64,000 nt of DNA from Isoperla grammatica (Eukaryota; Arthropoda; Insecta; Plecoptera; Perlodidae). The position numbers were made by a program, and so were the translations under genes. The notes below the pieces were generated by a model that saw only the letters and a program-made list of their open reading frames with translations, was not told the origin of the DNA and made no database searches. Below, one piece after another: positions 38,483 through 49,125 of this stretch (position 1 is its first letter; the number at the start of each line of letters is the position of its first letter). The stretch covers positions 23,501-87,500 of the forward strand of contig CAMDTW010000130.1 of assembly GCA_945910005.1 (NCBI GenBank), written 5' to 3'.

Positions 38483-38537
<55 letters not shown>

Positions 38538-41500
38538 TATTTATTTATTATTTTTTTATTTATTTATTTATTTATTTATTAATTAATTAATTTATTTAGT
38601 TATTTAGTTATTTTTTTTTTTTTATTTATTTTCTTTTTCATCAATTGAAATTCCTTACGCATCCCAACGGAAACCAGAAAATTATGATTAGGTACTGTCA
38701 GTGAAAGCCAACGAGGTTTAAACCATATTGATTAAAAACTGTGTACTTTACAGGCAATAACATCGCTTATCCTCGGTAGCTGCTCTGGGTTAAAATCTAA
38801 GAGCATTAAGATTAACTGCACCCACCCGCTAGAGAGGTTTAGCAAGGGTATTGACTGCTCTAAGAAGGTTCCTTCGGGTACCAAGGCCTACTTTACGTGC
38901 CCGGGCAAGACTGTGATCTTGGAGAGCTACAGCTTCGTAACATGCGGAGCTCCGACCAAGAAGAAGTGGAGTAATAAGATGGTCAGATGTCGGACACCAG
39001 GTGAGTCTTGCAGGGCAAATACATGCCCGAGTAAAATATTACTTGCAGCCAATTTACAATTTTTATGTAGGCAAGAATTGAAGTACGGCTTGATTTTTTT
39101 TTTTGTAAACTGCACTTTAACATTGGTTATATCATTTATATCATATAACATTGTCCACTGTCGAAAGTCTTATAGCTCGACGACACTTTAACATAATTAT
39201 GCTATAATTTCATGTGTATGTGTATGAGTTACTGTTGTTATTAGTTTGTGTATTGTTGTTCTGGAAGATATGTGAAGAAACGAGAAAAGGTTCCGCAATC
39301 AATTTCAAAATGCTATTTTTTTTTTGTAAAACCTAACTTAATTGTTTATTTTAGCCCCCGACTCCACGTCACCCGCTACAGACAGCACCACCATGTCGGA
39401 TGACACGACGGTAACGGACAACACGTCACTGGGCGAGGAGACGACTACGAGCGCGGGTTCGGCTTCAGATTCGGGTTCAGGTTCGGGTTCAGGTTCGGGT
39501 TCGGGTTCAGGTTCGGGTTCGGGTTCAGGTTCGGGTTCGGATTCGGGTTCAGATTCGGGTTCGGGTTCAGGTTCGGGTTCGAACACGGGCGCAGCGACAA
39601 ACGCGCCCAGCACCGATGCGACCTCCCCAACAACAGCGACGAACAACCCAACCATCACTTCTTCGAGCTCGACCTTGAGCGTCGCAGCGAACACTGACGT
39701 CTCAGTCGCAACAACCACCCCTGCAGCTGCAACAACCAGCCTGTATGCAGCAACTATAAACAGTGGGACAGCTGCAGCAACAACCACCCCTGCAGCTGCA
39801 ACAACCAGCCTGTATGCAGCAACTATAAACAGTGGGACAGCTGCAGCAACAACCACATCGTCTTTGTCACCAGACACATCTACAACAGTCACCGCGCTCA
39901 ATACATCTTTATCCACACCAGTCGCGCCTACAACAACTGTTGCATCTCTAACCACCACTGTGCCTACAACAACTGTTGCATCTCTAACTTCAACTGTGCC
40001 TATAACAACTGTTGTATCTCTAACCACCACTGTGCCTACAACAACTGTTGAATCTCTAACCACCTCTGTACCTACAACTGTTGCATCTCTAACCACACTT
40101 GTGCCTACAACAACACTTGCTACAACAGTTGCGCCTACGACAACAATTGCTACAACCGTTGCGCCTACGACAATTATTGCTACAACTGTAGCGCCTACAA
40201 CAATTGCTACAACCGAAGCGCCTACAACAACAACTGGTACAACCGTTGCGCCTACGACATCAATTGCTACAACAACAATTGCTACAACAGTAGCGCCTAC
40301 AACTGCTGTTACGACAACGACTGTAGCCCCTGTAACCAAAGGTAGGTGAATACTCCAATATAATGGTAACAGATTGTATTCTTTTGGGTTATTTCGTCGT
40401 GTCGGTATAGAGTTTTCACTCGAAGTTTCGCCACCCATGTTAGTGGCTTTCTCAAGACTGGTCCATGATGTATGAAGTGGTCTAATTATATACTAAAGCT
40501 AGAATAGCAGGCGAACCAATCCAGTTCATCCTTGTACCTGATTGGTTCGGCGCGAGTACCACTGGGCCCTAACCAATCCGAACACTCCTTCCATTAGTTA
40601 GGCCAGAGTACTGGACCTCTCCCAATCCTAACTTATTTATTTATTTATTTATTTATTAATTAAATTTATTATTGTTCATTACCTTACATCCATATTTATT
40701 TTATTTTATTTATTTTATATATTTTTTTTACACTCTGGTGTTAGCTGATCTGTTTCATCCCTTTCTTTTTCTGAGCCGTCCACTTCAACCCTCCTCCTCA
40801 TTAGTAGTGTCCCCTCTCAGTGTTCTTGTTTCTTTTAATTTCTTTTTATGAGAAGTGGGAGGTTTTTGTGTGTGCTCTACTGGCCTCGTAGTCGTCCCCA
40901 TCTCCTCTCCAGTGCCCCTATTTTCTGACACTTAACCAACTATCTTAATGACTGGGTCCCACGTATGACTGAGAGGAAAACTATAGTCTCGATTGAATTA
41001 TTCTCGTGTTTTCTTATTTCAATTGCTTCACGAAAAATCCTAGGCCAACCTACGATCTGCTTCACCAAAACTTTTGTGTCCTCAAATCTTATCTTATGAT
41101 TATGCTCCAAAGCATGGTCTGCTACTGCCGAGAGCCGTTGGTGGCGTTTTACATCTTGTTCACCCCTGTCATCCGATATCACCTTTGCTGCGTAACCTAG
41201 GCGTACATGGCTCTCATGTTCCTTCACTCGGGTGGAAATCTTACGGCCGGTCTCGCCTATATAGACCTCCCCACAATCGCACGGAATCTTGTAAACGCCA
41301 CAAACATCTAACGGATTGGATTGTTTTTCAGATCGTATAAGTGAGTTCAACTTTGTATCAGTATTAAAGAAGGTCTTGATGCCATGCTCATCCGTTGTTC
41401 GATGCACAAATGGGAGGACGGCCATTGATACAATTTCCTGAGTCCCCACAGGGGGTTGTCTATCCTTCACAGTGCTTCTATTGAATGCCCGCCTAATATC

Positions 41501-44500
41501 TCTCTCTGTGTAACCATTCTGTAAGAAAGCTTTCCGTAAAATATCCAGCTCCTCCCCAATATGGTCTGTGTCTGCCAAACGTTTAGCCCGAGTCGTCAAA
41601 GAATTAAGCACTGAAGCTTTCTGTTTTGGGTGGTGATGAGACTTGGCATGTAAATACCGATTAGTGTGCGTTGGCTTTCGGTATACTGTGTGTCCCAACG
41701 TACCATACCAATTTTTCATTATTAATACATCCAAAAATGGTATTTGTTTATTAGATTCTATTTCCACAGTAAATTGAATCTTTCTATGTTGAGCGTTTAT
41801 ATAGGTCAAAAACACGTAGCAGAGCCTCTCCATGTGGCCAAATCATCCATATATCATCTACATGTCGAAGCCAACATTTAGGTTTGAGTGGAGCCGCCTC
41901 GAAAACCTTAATTTCAAACTCATCCATAAAGATATTTGCCATCACCGGAGAGAGAGGGGATCCCATCGCCAAACCTTCTGTCTGTTGATAGAACCCATCC
42001 TCAAACTTAAAATAGCTACATTCCAGGCAGCCTTTAATCAGCTCTCGGATCGTTGCTGGGATGTAATACTTGCGAGCTCGTTTATGTAATATTTCCATCA
42101 CTTCATCCACAGGCAGATTGGTGAAGAGGGAAACAACATCAAGACTGACCAGCAAATCCGATTCTTCGATTTTAAAAGTCTTTACTATGTCAAGGAAGTG
42201 GCTTGATTTTTTGATATATGATTTTGCATCTTCTACTTGAGGTTGGAGGAGTTGTGCCATACACCGTGCCACGTTGTGGCAAGGACCATTTATGGCACTC
42301 ACGATTGGTCTCAACGGCGCCCCGGTTTTATGGATCTTAGGTAATCCATACAGTCGTGGTGGAACCGATTCACGTGGTATAACTTCGGCCACTAATTTCG
42401 GATCTATGGGTGCATCTTTCAACAATCCCGAGATGCTATTTTCAAAACGTTTTTTAGGGTCATTCTTCAGCTTCTTATAAGAAGCCGTGCTCAGTAGCTC
42501 ATTCACCTTTGAGCTGTAATCCTTGGAGTTCATCACTACTGTCGCATTACCCTTGTCTGCTTTGAGAATCACTATGTCTTCATTATCCCGCAGCTCCCGC
42601 ATTGCCTGGCGTTCACACTTCGGTAAGTTGTTGACTGGCGGCTTCCGTTTACTCGCCCGTAAAACACGGGCCTTAAGACACACACATAATAATGATAACA
42701 CAAGAACCTGAGACATTGGCATATCATCCAATAGTTAGCAGTTATCACGTGAAATATGGTATTTGAAGGAGAAGAATCTTAGTGTGTGGTTCCTCAAGGT
42801 TGGTGGTCGTTGCCCACAAGAGGGTCTCATGGGATGAGAGGGGGGGGGGCATCACCCCTTCCTCAATCCCCACAGTCTTGCTCGCTACCCGGCGTATTTG
42901 CCTCTTTGTGACCTAAACGTTCATTGGCCGCCCTTTGAACTCAAGATAGGATAGGCCCAGGGCAGCTCTGCCTGTCGTACGAGGCGAGAACAAGCCGACA
43001 TCCTATTATGATCCAGCGATATATTAGCAAGAAGTGCTTTAGTTTGTATCTCAGGAATTAGCAAACACAACTTCACCAGGCTACTGAAAACATGATTGGC
43101 CAAACCACTATTGGCCGGTTTATACAATGTATTGTAATTTAGTGTTTGGTGTTATTGACTTCTAAATACTGAGCACTAAAATAATCAGAGCACTTATCCA
43201 AGGAAGTGGTTCCACAATAACCTTGTGGATGGTGACGTCAGGGAAGTGAGGTATTTGCCAATCACATACAAGTATTTCAAATAGCTACCTGCTGATTGGT
43301 CCCGACACGCCCACCTATGACGACAGCATCCACAAGGTTGTTGTGGAACCACTTTACACACGTTTATTTTGATTTCAGGTCCAGCTTACTTCACCCTCGT
43401 CCCGTCCGCAGGTTGGATGCACCTCTCGCCTTATCCCATGACTCATCCTGAAGCCACTGCCGAGTGTGCAGCAAATGGTGGCATCATTATGTTCTTCAAT
43501 AACGCGACCAAACTAAGCTACATGTGGAATAACATTATTCCTGACGCGTCATTGTTCGTGGGCGCTAGTCACAGTAATGGCATCTGGGCTGGAGTTATGT
43601 ACGACGGTGCAGTATGGATGAATAATCGTGGTAAGTTAATTTTAGTGATGATATATTTTGAAGTAGGGAACCAAAGTTTCGAAGGCGCGAAGGCTCACAG
43701 GTCCCCGCGCGTCCATAAGAGTAAGCATGGAACGAAAATGTAACTCGCTGTATCTTTTGATACACTCAAAAGTTATGAGAACAAATTACATCACATTATT
43801 CGACAGTCCATACTGCTCTATATGACCTTTCAGTTGGTTACTGGACGCAGCCCAAATTTAAATGAGTACGAGATATGTGTGTAAATGTGTCGAGAATACC
43901 ACCAAATTAGGCGGACTCGGCGGCTGCCGACCGAGCGCGGTTGCCACATTGTATTCACGGGCTGCAATAACATACTATTTCAAACATTTTTTGGCATTTC
44001 CATGACACATTATTGTAACTAACAATTCATGGCAACAGCAGACACATTGCTTATGCAAGTGCAAGTTGTTGTCACGGGCGTAGGCTTTAAAAATATGCAT
44101 ACGTTTTTTACTTGAGATTTGTCAACACTGCACTGTACAAGCAGCGTACACTTCAACTCGAAAGTATACCTATATAAATTTGAGATTAATAGAAGTGTTT
44201 TATATCATTGTAAAAAGGAAACTTCACAGTTTCTTAGAATGTGCATGTGCTTCTTGTACGTTCTCTGGTACAGGCGGTAGCGCTTACGAAAAATCTAGTA
44301 CGGCTTATGTAGATATGAACGGGAGACGCGAGTGAACCAGTCAACGCCCACTTTGGTTCCCTATAGGCTTATACCTAAACTGATTATCAGTGCTGAGTGA
44401 AACATAGAGTCTCATCTTCAATACTTCTTTTAATGTGTTACTCCCTCAATAAAAACTACGCATTCACACCATTACAGCTGTAAGAAGTACTGTATTCAAG

Positions 44501-45142
44501 ATCGGTGAAATAGTAGTACTGTTTTGCCAACCCCGTTACCTTTCCGGAGTATTCGGATGTGTAGTCATATATTCATAGTCATATGTGTATTGTCTCGTAC
44601 CGACCTCGGATCCAATTGTCCATCACCCCTGTTACACACGCTGGTTCAGCGAGGATCAACAGATAACTGGCTTTCTTTCTTTTATAAGTTTTACGGTATG
44701 CTTCGGCTTAGTCCAGTGCGAGTGCACGCAAAAGCCTCATTCATTAGTCACGCGCACTGTGTTAAGAATGTTCAGGTACCAACCCAAGGTAGTTAATTAT
44801 CCCCAATGCATTTCAAGTATGATAACAATCTGGTAGGTGTGATGTTTCTCGGTGGTTTGTCCTGTGTAACTGTGGCTTGGTGGGAGTTAATTGGGTCCAT
44901 TTCGCATAGTTCTGCTTTTCTCCAACAATACAACGATTTGTGTTCTAGGACAGAAAATGAAAGTGTTTTCACTTGCAGGTGTACCCCTGAGCAACTTCCC
45001 TAAGCTGTATCAGTGGGCTCCGAACAGACCGTTGCCTGGCTCCACCTGTGCCGTGTACACCAAAGTCTATACGGCCTTATTCGACTACACTCCAGATCAA
45101 TGCTCTGCTATCAAGCTACCGTTCGCCTGCTGCCCTGCTTAA
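37652..45142 (+). CDS. Secreted Sushi / mucin-stalk / C-type-lectin-like protein, six exons
   Basis: Exon model: 37,652-37,693, 37,853-37,942, 38,754-39,000, 39,355-40,341, 43,379-43,630 and 44,979-45,142, with GT/AG introns of phase 0, 0, 1, 1, 1; 593 residues. Residues 1 to about 22 form a signal peptide ([14 protein letters not shown], then FSGSTIEA). Exon 3 is a Sushi/CCP-like domain: Cys66, 93, 108, 123 with Trp116, plus Cys54 and 79. Exon 4 is a stalk: Ser-Gly repeats, then about 250 Thr/Ala/Val/Pro-rich residues of mucin type, likely O-glycosylated. Exons 5-6 encode a C-type-lectin-like domain: Cys485, 563, 581, 590 and Trp535. Its calcium-site motif is APN (553-555) where EPN or QPD is usual, so classical calcium-dependent sugar binding is doubtful. 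There is no transmembrane segment, so it is probably secreted. For exon 2 I chose the acceptor at 37,852, because the stronger-looking one at 37,859 shifts the frame. A role in recognition or immunity is inference only. No clear poly(A) site was seen. Confidence 0.82.
38030..38640 (+). repeat. TTTA/TTGA microsatellite in intron 2
   Basis: About 600 bp of TTTA, TTTACT and TTGA repeats lie inside the intron between exons 2 and 3. The open frames over it (runs of Tyr, Leu, Phe, Ile) are artefacts of low complexity. Confidence 0.95.
39464..39582 (+). repeat. Hexamer repeat coding for Ser-Gly in exon 4
   Basis: TCGGGT and TCAGGT hexamers repeat about 18 times in frame, giving an alternating Ser-Gly tract with a few Asp. 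Ser-Gly dipeptides near acidic residues can be glycosaminoglycan attachment sites, which is an inference here. The tract is likely length-variable between alleles. Confidence 0.9.
39711..39848 (+). repeat. 69-bp exact tandem duplication in exon 4
   Basis: A 69-bp unit (23 codons, beginning [15 protein letters not shown]) is repeated twice without visible change and followed by the start of a third copy. It keeps the frame and lengthens the mucin-like stalk. Confidence 0.92.
40370..42740 (-). mobile_element. Decayed Penelope-like element in intron 4
   Basis: The coding part (40,940-42,731) is a reverse transcriptase followed by a GIY-YIG endonuclease, the defining arrangement of endonuclease-bearing Penelope-like elements. 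It lies antisense to the lectin gene within intron 4. Borders are not resolved. Sequence from about 40,370, including CGAAGTTTCGCCACCCAT, probably belongs to its 3' end, and 42,740-43,150 may include its 5' leader. No target duplication was identified. Confidence 0.8.
40940..42731 (-). pseudogene. Penelope-like RT plus GIY-YIG, frameshifted
   Basis: The upstream frame (42,731-41,784) has RT motifs: [12 protein letters not shown] (motif A), [19 protein letters not shown] (motif B) and HVDD (motif C, where YVDD or FVDD is usual). The second frame (41,833-40,940) continues with PFLDVLI, then [12 protein letters not shown], and ends in a GIY-YIG domain: [20 protein letters not shown], with KEHE downstream. 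The two frames encode overlapping versions of the same stretch near 41,800-41,830, beside a T run on the minus strand, so a single-base indel split one original protein. The start of the RT frame is not certain. Because of the frameshift the copy is probably inactive. Confidence 0.85.
43204..43354. repeat. 150-bp hairpin (inverted repeat) just before exon 5
   Basis: Two 28-bp arms (43,204-43,231 and 43,327-43,354) match inverted at 27 of 28 positions. The left arm starts AAGTGGTTCCACAA. The loop is about 95 bp and includes TGACGTCA. The structure ends 24 bp before exon 5, overlapping the branch-point region. It may be a small foldback MITE. Confidence 0.85.
43666..44361. mobile_element. 696-bp MITE in intron 5
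   Basis: Terminal inverted repeats GGGAACCAAAGT and ACTTTGGTTCCC are flanked by TA on both sides (43,664-43,665 and 44,362-44,363). There is no transposase frame. It lies between exons 5 and 6 of the lectin gene. The rest of intron 5 (44,364-44,978) shows nothing recognisable. Confidence 0.82.
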
Positions 45143-45159
45143 AATTCCAGTTGAATACG

Positions 45160-45858
45160 GTTGGATACATTCCACTTGAATACTGTTAAATACTGCTGAA
45201 TCCAGTTTATATTAAATTCAGCTGGATTCAAGCGTCTTATGGACCACTTTTACGTATTCAACTAGAACTGTATTCAATGGGAAGCAAGTGGATTCAACAG
45301 GAACTGTTACCAATGGGATACAATTACTGTAATCATATTCAAATGGAACCAACAGTATTCCACCGGATTCGTATTCAATTGGAATCAACTGGAAAAGTAA
45401 CCACCTGTATTAAAATAAAACCGTATTCAAGTGGAATCAACTGGAACAGTAACCAACTGTATTAAAATAAAACCGTATTCAAGTGGAATCAACTGGAACA
45501 GTAACCAACTGTATTCAAATGGAACCGTATCCAACCGTATTCAAGTGGAATCAACTGAAACAGTAACCAACTGTTTTCAAATGGAACCGTATCCAGCCGT
45601 ATTCAAGTGGCATCAACTGGAACTGTAACAAACTGTATTCAAATGAAACCGTATCCAACCTTATTCAAGTGGAATCAACTGGAACCGTAACCAACCGTAT
45701 TCAAGTGGAATCAACTGGAACCGTAACCAACCATATTCAAGTGGAATCTACTGGAACCGTAACCAACCGTATTCAAGTGGAATCTATTGGAACCCTAACC
45801 AGCAGAATTCAACTGAAATCCACAGGATTTGTATAGAAGGGAACAACAGGAACTGGAA
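45160..45858 (+). repeat. Minisatellite with GGAATCAACTGGAAC units
   Basis: Irregular tandem units of about 36-52 bp share GTATTCAAGTGGAATCAACT and GGAACCGTAACCAAC. It starts about 20 bp after the lectin stop codon, so it may form part of the 3' UTR; some units contain AATAAA (near 45,414 and 45,466). The related minisatellite at 47,590-48,720 is in the opposite orientation. Confidence 0.88.
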
Positions 45859-45859
45859 C

Positions 45860-46070
45860 TGTAATATCTTGTGCTGTACCTAGGATACATCTTAGTAAAT
45901 AATCAACGACAATATGTATGGATGAAGGTATGATTTATTATGATAGCTTGAGAGATACAAAAGTGACGACTATCATGTCCATGACGAAAACCGGAAGTGC
46001 TTTCCTCCCGTCTCGACAAGACACAGCTTGCTAGATATGATTGTAGTTGTTGTAATCTACAATTACTACA
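45860..46070 (-). repeat. 3' LTR of the deleted element
   Basis: It begins TGTAATATC and ends ACTACA on the plus strand, about 211 bp. The first 155 bp match the right LTR and the remainder does not, so one of the two LTRs has been altered. Confidence 0.7.
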
Positions 46071-46173
46071 CCTTTCCTTTTCAGAGATTGAACCAAATAC
46101 ATGATACAAATACACACAACGCAACTTTTGTTACCCAACGTTTATAACACCGTGTTTGTTGGTTTAAGCTCAT

Positions 46174-46377
46174 TTAAGCTACATTGTAAGAAGCCAGCAG
46201 CAACACATTCACTTCCGCTCCAGTGTCTATTTTGAATGACACACGTTTACTTCCTAACCACAATTTGTGATACCATGCTGATCGGGATAGACCTTTACTA
46301 ATATCTACCGACCCAATGTAAGCAAAGTCATCTTGCGAATTCTCTTCACTTTGTTCCACTGCATGCATAGCCGACAT
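46174..46377 (-). pseudogene. Protease fragment of the deleted LTR element
   Basis: It reads VSFKIDTGAEVNVL, an aspartic protease active site with DTGA, then stops after 67 codons. The rest of the protease and all of RT and integrase are absent before the 3' LTR at 46,070. Confidence 0.75.
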
Positions 46378-46378
46378 T

Positions 46379-47230
46379 TTACATACCTACCTTTGCGAAA
46401 TGATTTTTTCCTTTACACTTCATGCACACTTTACCGTAAGCTGGGCACTTTCTCGACTTGTGGCGGTATCCACATCTCTTGCAATCAAAGGAGTCGTTCT
46501 TGGTTTCTTCACCACTTGCGCTGGAACTTGAGTTTGTATGGACCTTGTTCGACTTCTTCTTATCTTGTCCTTTGCTGTATTGTTGACCTTTGACGTTCCG
46601 GACTGCATCTACTGCGGCTGCTGCTTCTTGGGACCTCACTGTAGTGTTGGTTTCTCGAAGGGACTGTACTTGCTGCTTACTTGCTTCTGCGGCTCTGGAT
46701 ATTTGAACACACCGGTCCAAAGCAATGCCTCCTTCTGACAACAGTTTCTCTTGTAGAGGGTTGCTCCTTAGACCTAGGCCTATTATTAACAGGTCTCGGA
46801 TGATGCTGTCACGTAACTGTCCTAGCTCACACGTGGATGCGCGATCATTTAACTCGGTAATGATTCGTCGACACTCATATCCTGTTGTTGAGACACCCCG
46901 AAGAAATTATTTCTTTCAATTGCCAAGTTTTTGAGAGGTTTACAATAACCCGCAAGCTTGTCAGTCACATGTTGAGAACTTTTTTCTGGTCATCGTTCTC
47001 GAAAGTAGAGTTTTAAACACGCGAACTGCGTCATATCCTATCAGATTTCGGAATATTTGTACTGTAACCTCTTCTGGCTTCTTGGTTTTCTTGGACGCTG
47101 CCATGTATATCTCAAACTGCTGGATCCAGTCTGGCCAGCTAAGGGCCTAGGCCTATGTGCTAGGCCTAACTGTTTAGCTTCTATGGCACTCGGAAGTCTC
47201 CACCCATTTTGAATGTGGTGTGATGACAAA
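46379..47230 (-). pseudogene. Gag remnant of the deleted LTR element
   Basis: The last 120 codons are open (46,741-46,379) and hold two zinc-knuckle-like clusters, CKRCGYRHKSRKC and CMKCKGKNHFAK; the second lacks its last cysteine before the stop. Further upstream, gag-like text (WIQQFEIYMAASKKTKKPEE, IFRNLIGYDAVRVF) is readable only in other frames, interrupted by stops and shifts. The protease fragment follows two bases after the gag stop. Confidence 0.75.
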
Positions 47231-47382
47231 TAGGTCCAAGACGCCTATATTCTACCTTCTAACACACATTTTTCCGTGGCGTAGGCCTAGGCCTAGGCCC
47301 TAGGCTCTCGACAAAACGTGGTCTGCTACTTGTGAGTTTATGTTGTAACACCTTACTCTCTAACTGTTCACTTCTGACACCA

Positions 47383-47570
47383 TGTAATATCTTGTGCCGT
47401 ATCTAGGATACATCTTAGTATATAATCAACGACAATGTATGAATAAAGTTACGATTTATTATGGTAACTTGAGAGATACCAAACTGGCGACTAGGCCTAT
47501 CACGTCCATGACGGAAACCGGAAGTGCTTTCCTTTTTGTAAATGTTGTACTACCATGGATTTATAATACA
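47383..47570 (-). repeat. 5' LTR of the deleted element (partial match)
   Basis: It matches the left LTR from TGTAATATCTTG to GGAAGTGCTTTCC (to about 47,535) with scattered substitutions. Its last 35 bp differ. The outer end near 47,570 is a guess from ATAATACA. Confidence 0.6.
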
Positions 47571-47589
47571 GCCTATATTTGAATTCAAA

Positions 47590-48720
47590 TCATGAATACA
47601 GGAACCAACAGGATTCATATAAAAAGGCAGCTAGAATCGTATTAAAGGGACCAACCGGATTCAACAGGAACTGGAACGAACCGTATTGAACTGGATTCAA
47701 CAAGTGAATATAAAAACATACCAAGTTAAATACAGTTTGATACGGTTCCAGACTCCAGTTGATTACAGTTGATTCCTATTGAATACGTACCCTGCTAAAT
47801 ACAGCTGGTTACGGTTCCAGTTGATTACAGTTGATTACAGTTGATTCCCATTAAATACGTACCCAGCTAAATACAGTTTGTAACTGTTCAAGTTGATTAC
47901 AGTTGATTCCCATTGAATACGTACCCAGCTAAATACAGTTTGTAACGGTTCCAGTTAATAACAGTTGATTCCCATTAAATACGTACCCAGCTAAATACAG
48001 TTGGTTACGGTTCAAGTTGATTACAGTTGATTCCCATTGAATACGTACCCAGCTAAATACAGTTGGTTACGGTTCCAGTTGATTACAGTTGATTCCCATT
48101 GAATACGTACCCAGCTAAATACAGTTTGTAACTGTTCAAGTTGATTACAGTTGATTCCCATTGAATACGTACCCAGCTAAATACAGTTTGTAACTGTTCA
48201 AGTTGATTACAGTTGATTCCCATTGAATACGTACCCAGCTATATACAGTTTGTAACGGTTCCAGTTGATTACAGTTGATTCCCATTGAATACGTACCCAG
48301 CTATATACAGTTTGTAACGGTTCCAGTTGATTACAGTTGATTCCCATTGAATACGTACCCAGCTATATACAGTTTGTAACGGTTCCAGTTGATTACAGTT
48401 GATTCCCATTGAATACGTACCCAGCTAAATACAGTTTGTAACTGTTCAAGTTGATTACAGTTGATTCCCATTGAATACGTACCCAGTTATATACAGTTTG
48501 TAACGGTTCCAGTTGATTACAGTTGATTCCCATTGAATACGTACCCTGCTAAATACAGTTTGTAACGGTTCAAGTTGATTACGGTTGATTCCCATTGAAT
48601 ACGTACCCAGCTAAATACAGTTTGTAACGGTTCCAGTTGATTACAGCTGTTGATTCCCGTTGGTATAATACGACTTCCAGTTGAATACGTTTGCATACAA
48701 GATGTATTCAACTGGATTGA
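47590..48720 (-). repeat. Minisatellite, mainly 62-bp units, inverted relative to 45,160
   Basis: About 14 units of 62 bp between 47,755 and 48,640 share GATTACAGTTGATTCCCATT, GAATACGTACCCAGCTA and ATACAGTTTGTAACGGTTCC. On the minus strand these give GGAATCAACTG and GGAACCGT, the same words as the 45,160 array. From 48,720 to 48,885 I see nothing. Confidence 0.88.
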
Positions 48721-48884
48721 ACTGGAATTTTAAGCAGGCTGGTTATTAGATATATAATGAGCTACAGATGTACAATATTGTACCAGAAAACAGCTAAACC
48801 TATTATAGAGCTGAGTGAAAGATGTTCAAGTAAGGTTCAAGTTCAAGTCTTTTATTCCATATATATACAATATGAAAATTTATA

Positions 48885-49125
48885 ACCGACATAGGTGGCT
48901 GGCTCAGCGGTAAGACTAACTTCGGAGGTCGCCTGTTCGACACCGGCCACCGGCAGTCCTGACTGAAGGTTTTTCCGAGGTTTTCCTCAGTCACAAGGCG
49001 AATGCTGGGATTGAATCATACTAACAGCCCTCGGACATTCCTTCCCAACTATTTCGTCCTTTACGTGGCTCATAACCCCCCCTCCCCCCCACCCCTTGCG
49101 CCAATTTTCAGAATAGCAGTTTGTA
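48885..49125 (+). mobile_element. tRNA-derived SINE
   Basis: It starts with a pol III A box-like TGGCTCAGCGGTAAG (48,898) and a B box-like TGTTCGACACC about 35 bp on, spaced as in tRNA genes. A conserved-looking tail follows (TTTTTCCGAGGTTTTCC, GGCGAATGCTGGGATTG, CATTCCTTCCCAAC), similar in style to SINE bodies shared across invertebrates. It ends in a C-rich tract near 49,100. The exact family is not assigned. Confidence 0.65.

Larger units (their letters stand above)
45860..47570 (-). mobile_element. Internally deleted LTR retrotransposon (minus strand)
   Basis: Direct repeats starting TGTAATATCTTGTG at 45,860 and 47,383 are LTRs, alike over about 155 bp. A PBS-like TGGTGTCAGAAG on the minus strand abuts the right LTR (47,371-47,382), and a purine-rich tract (plus strand CCTTTCCTTTTC, 46,071-46,082) abuts the left one. 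Between them are only a gag remnant and a protease start; reverse transcriptase and integrase are missing. The whole copy is 1.7 kb and non-autonomous. It is inserted between the two opposed minisatellites. No target duplication was found. Confidence 0.8.

Noticed and set aside
38256..38495. Hydrophobic frames of Tyr/Leu/Ile/Phe in the TTTA tract
   Set aside because: Low-complexity microsatellite translation inside intron 2.
39338..40438. 366-codon minus-strand frame antisense to exon 4 (Glu-Pro and Val-rich)
   Set aside because: It is the complement of the Ser-Gly and Thr repeats. The plus strand has matching splice sites, phase continuity and flanking domains, while the minus frame has none.
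40370..40560. Hammerhead ribozyme in the Penelope-like terminal region
   Set aside because: Such ribozymes are known in these elements, but I could not find the CTGATGA and GAAA core in the right arrangement on either strand.
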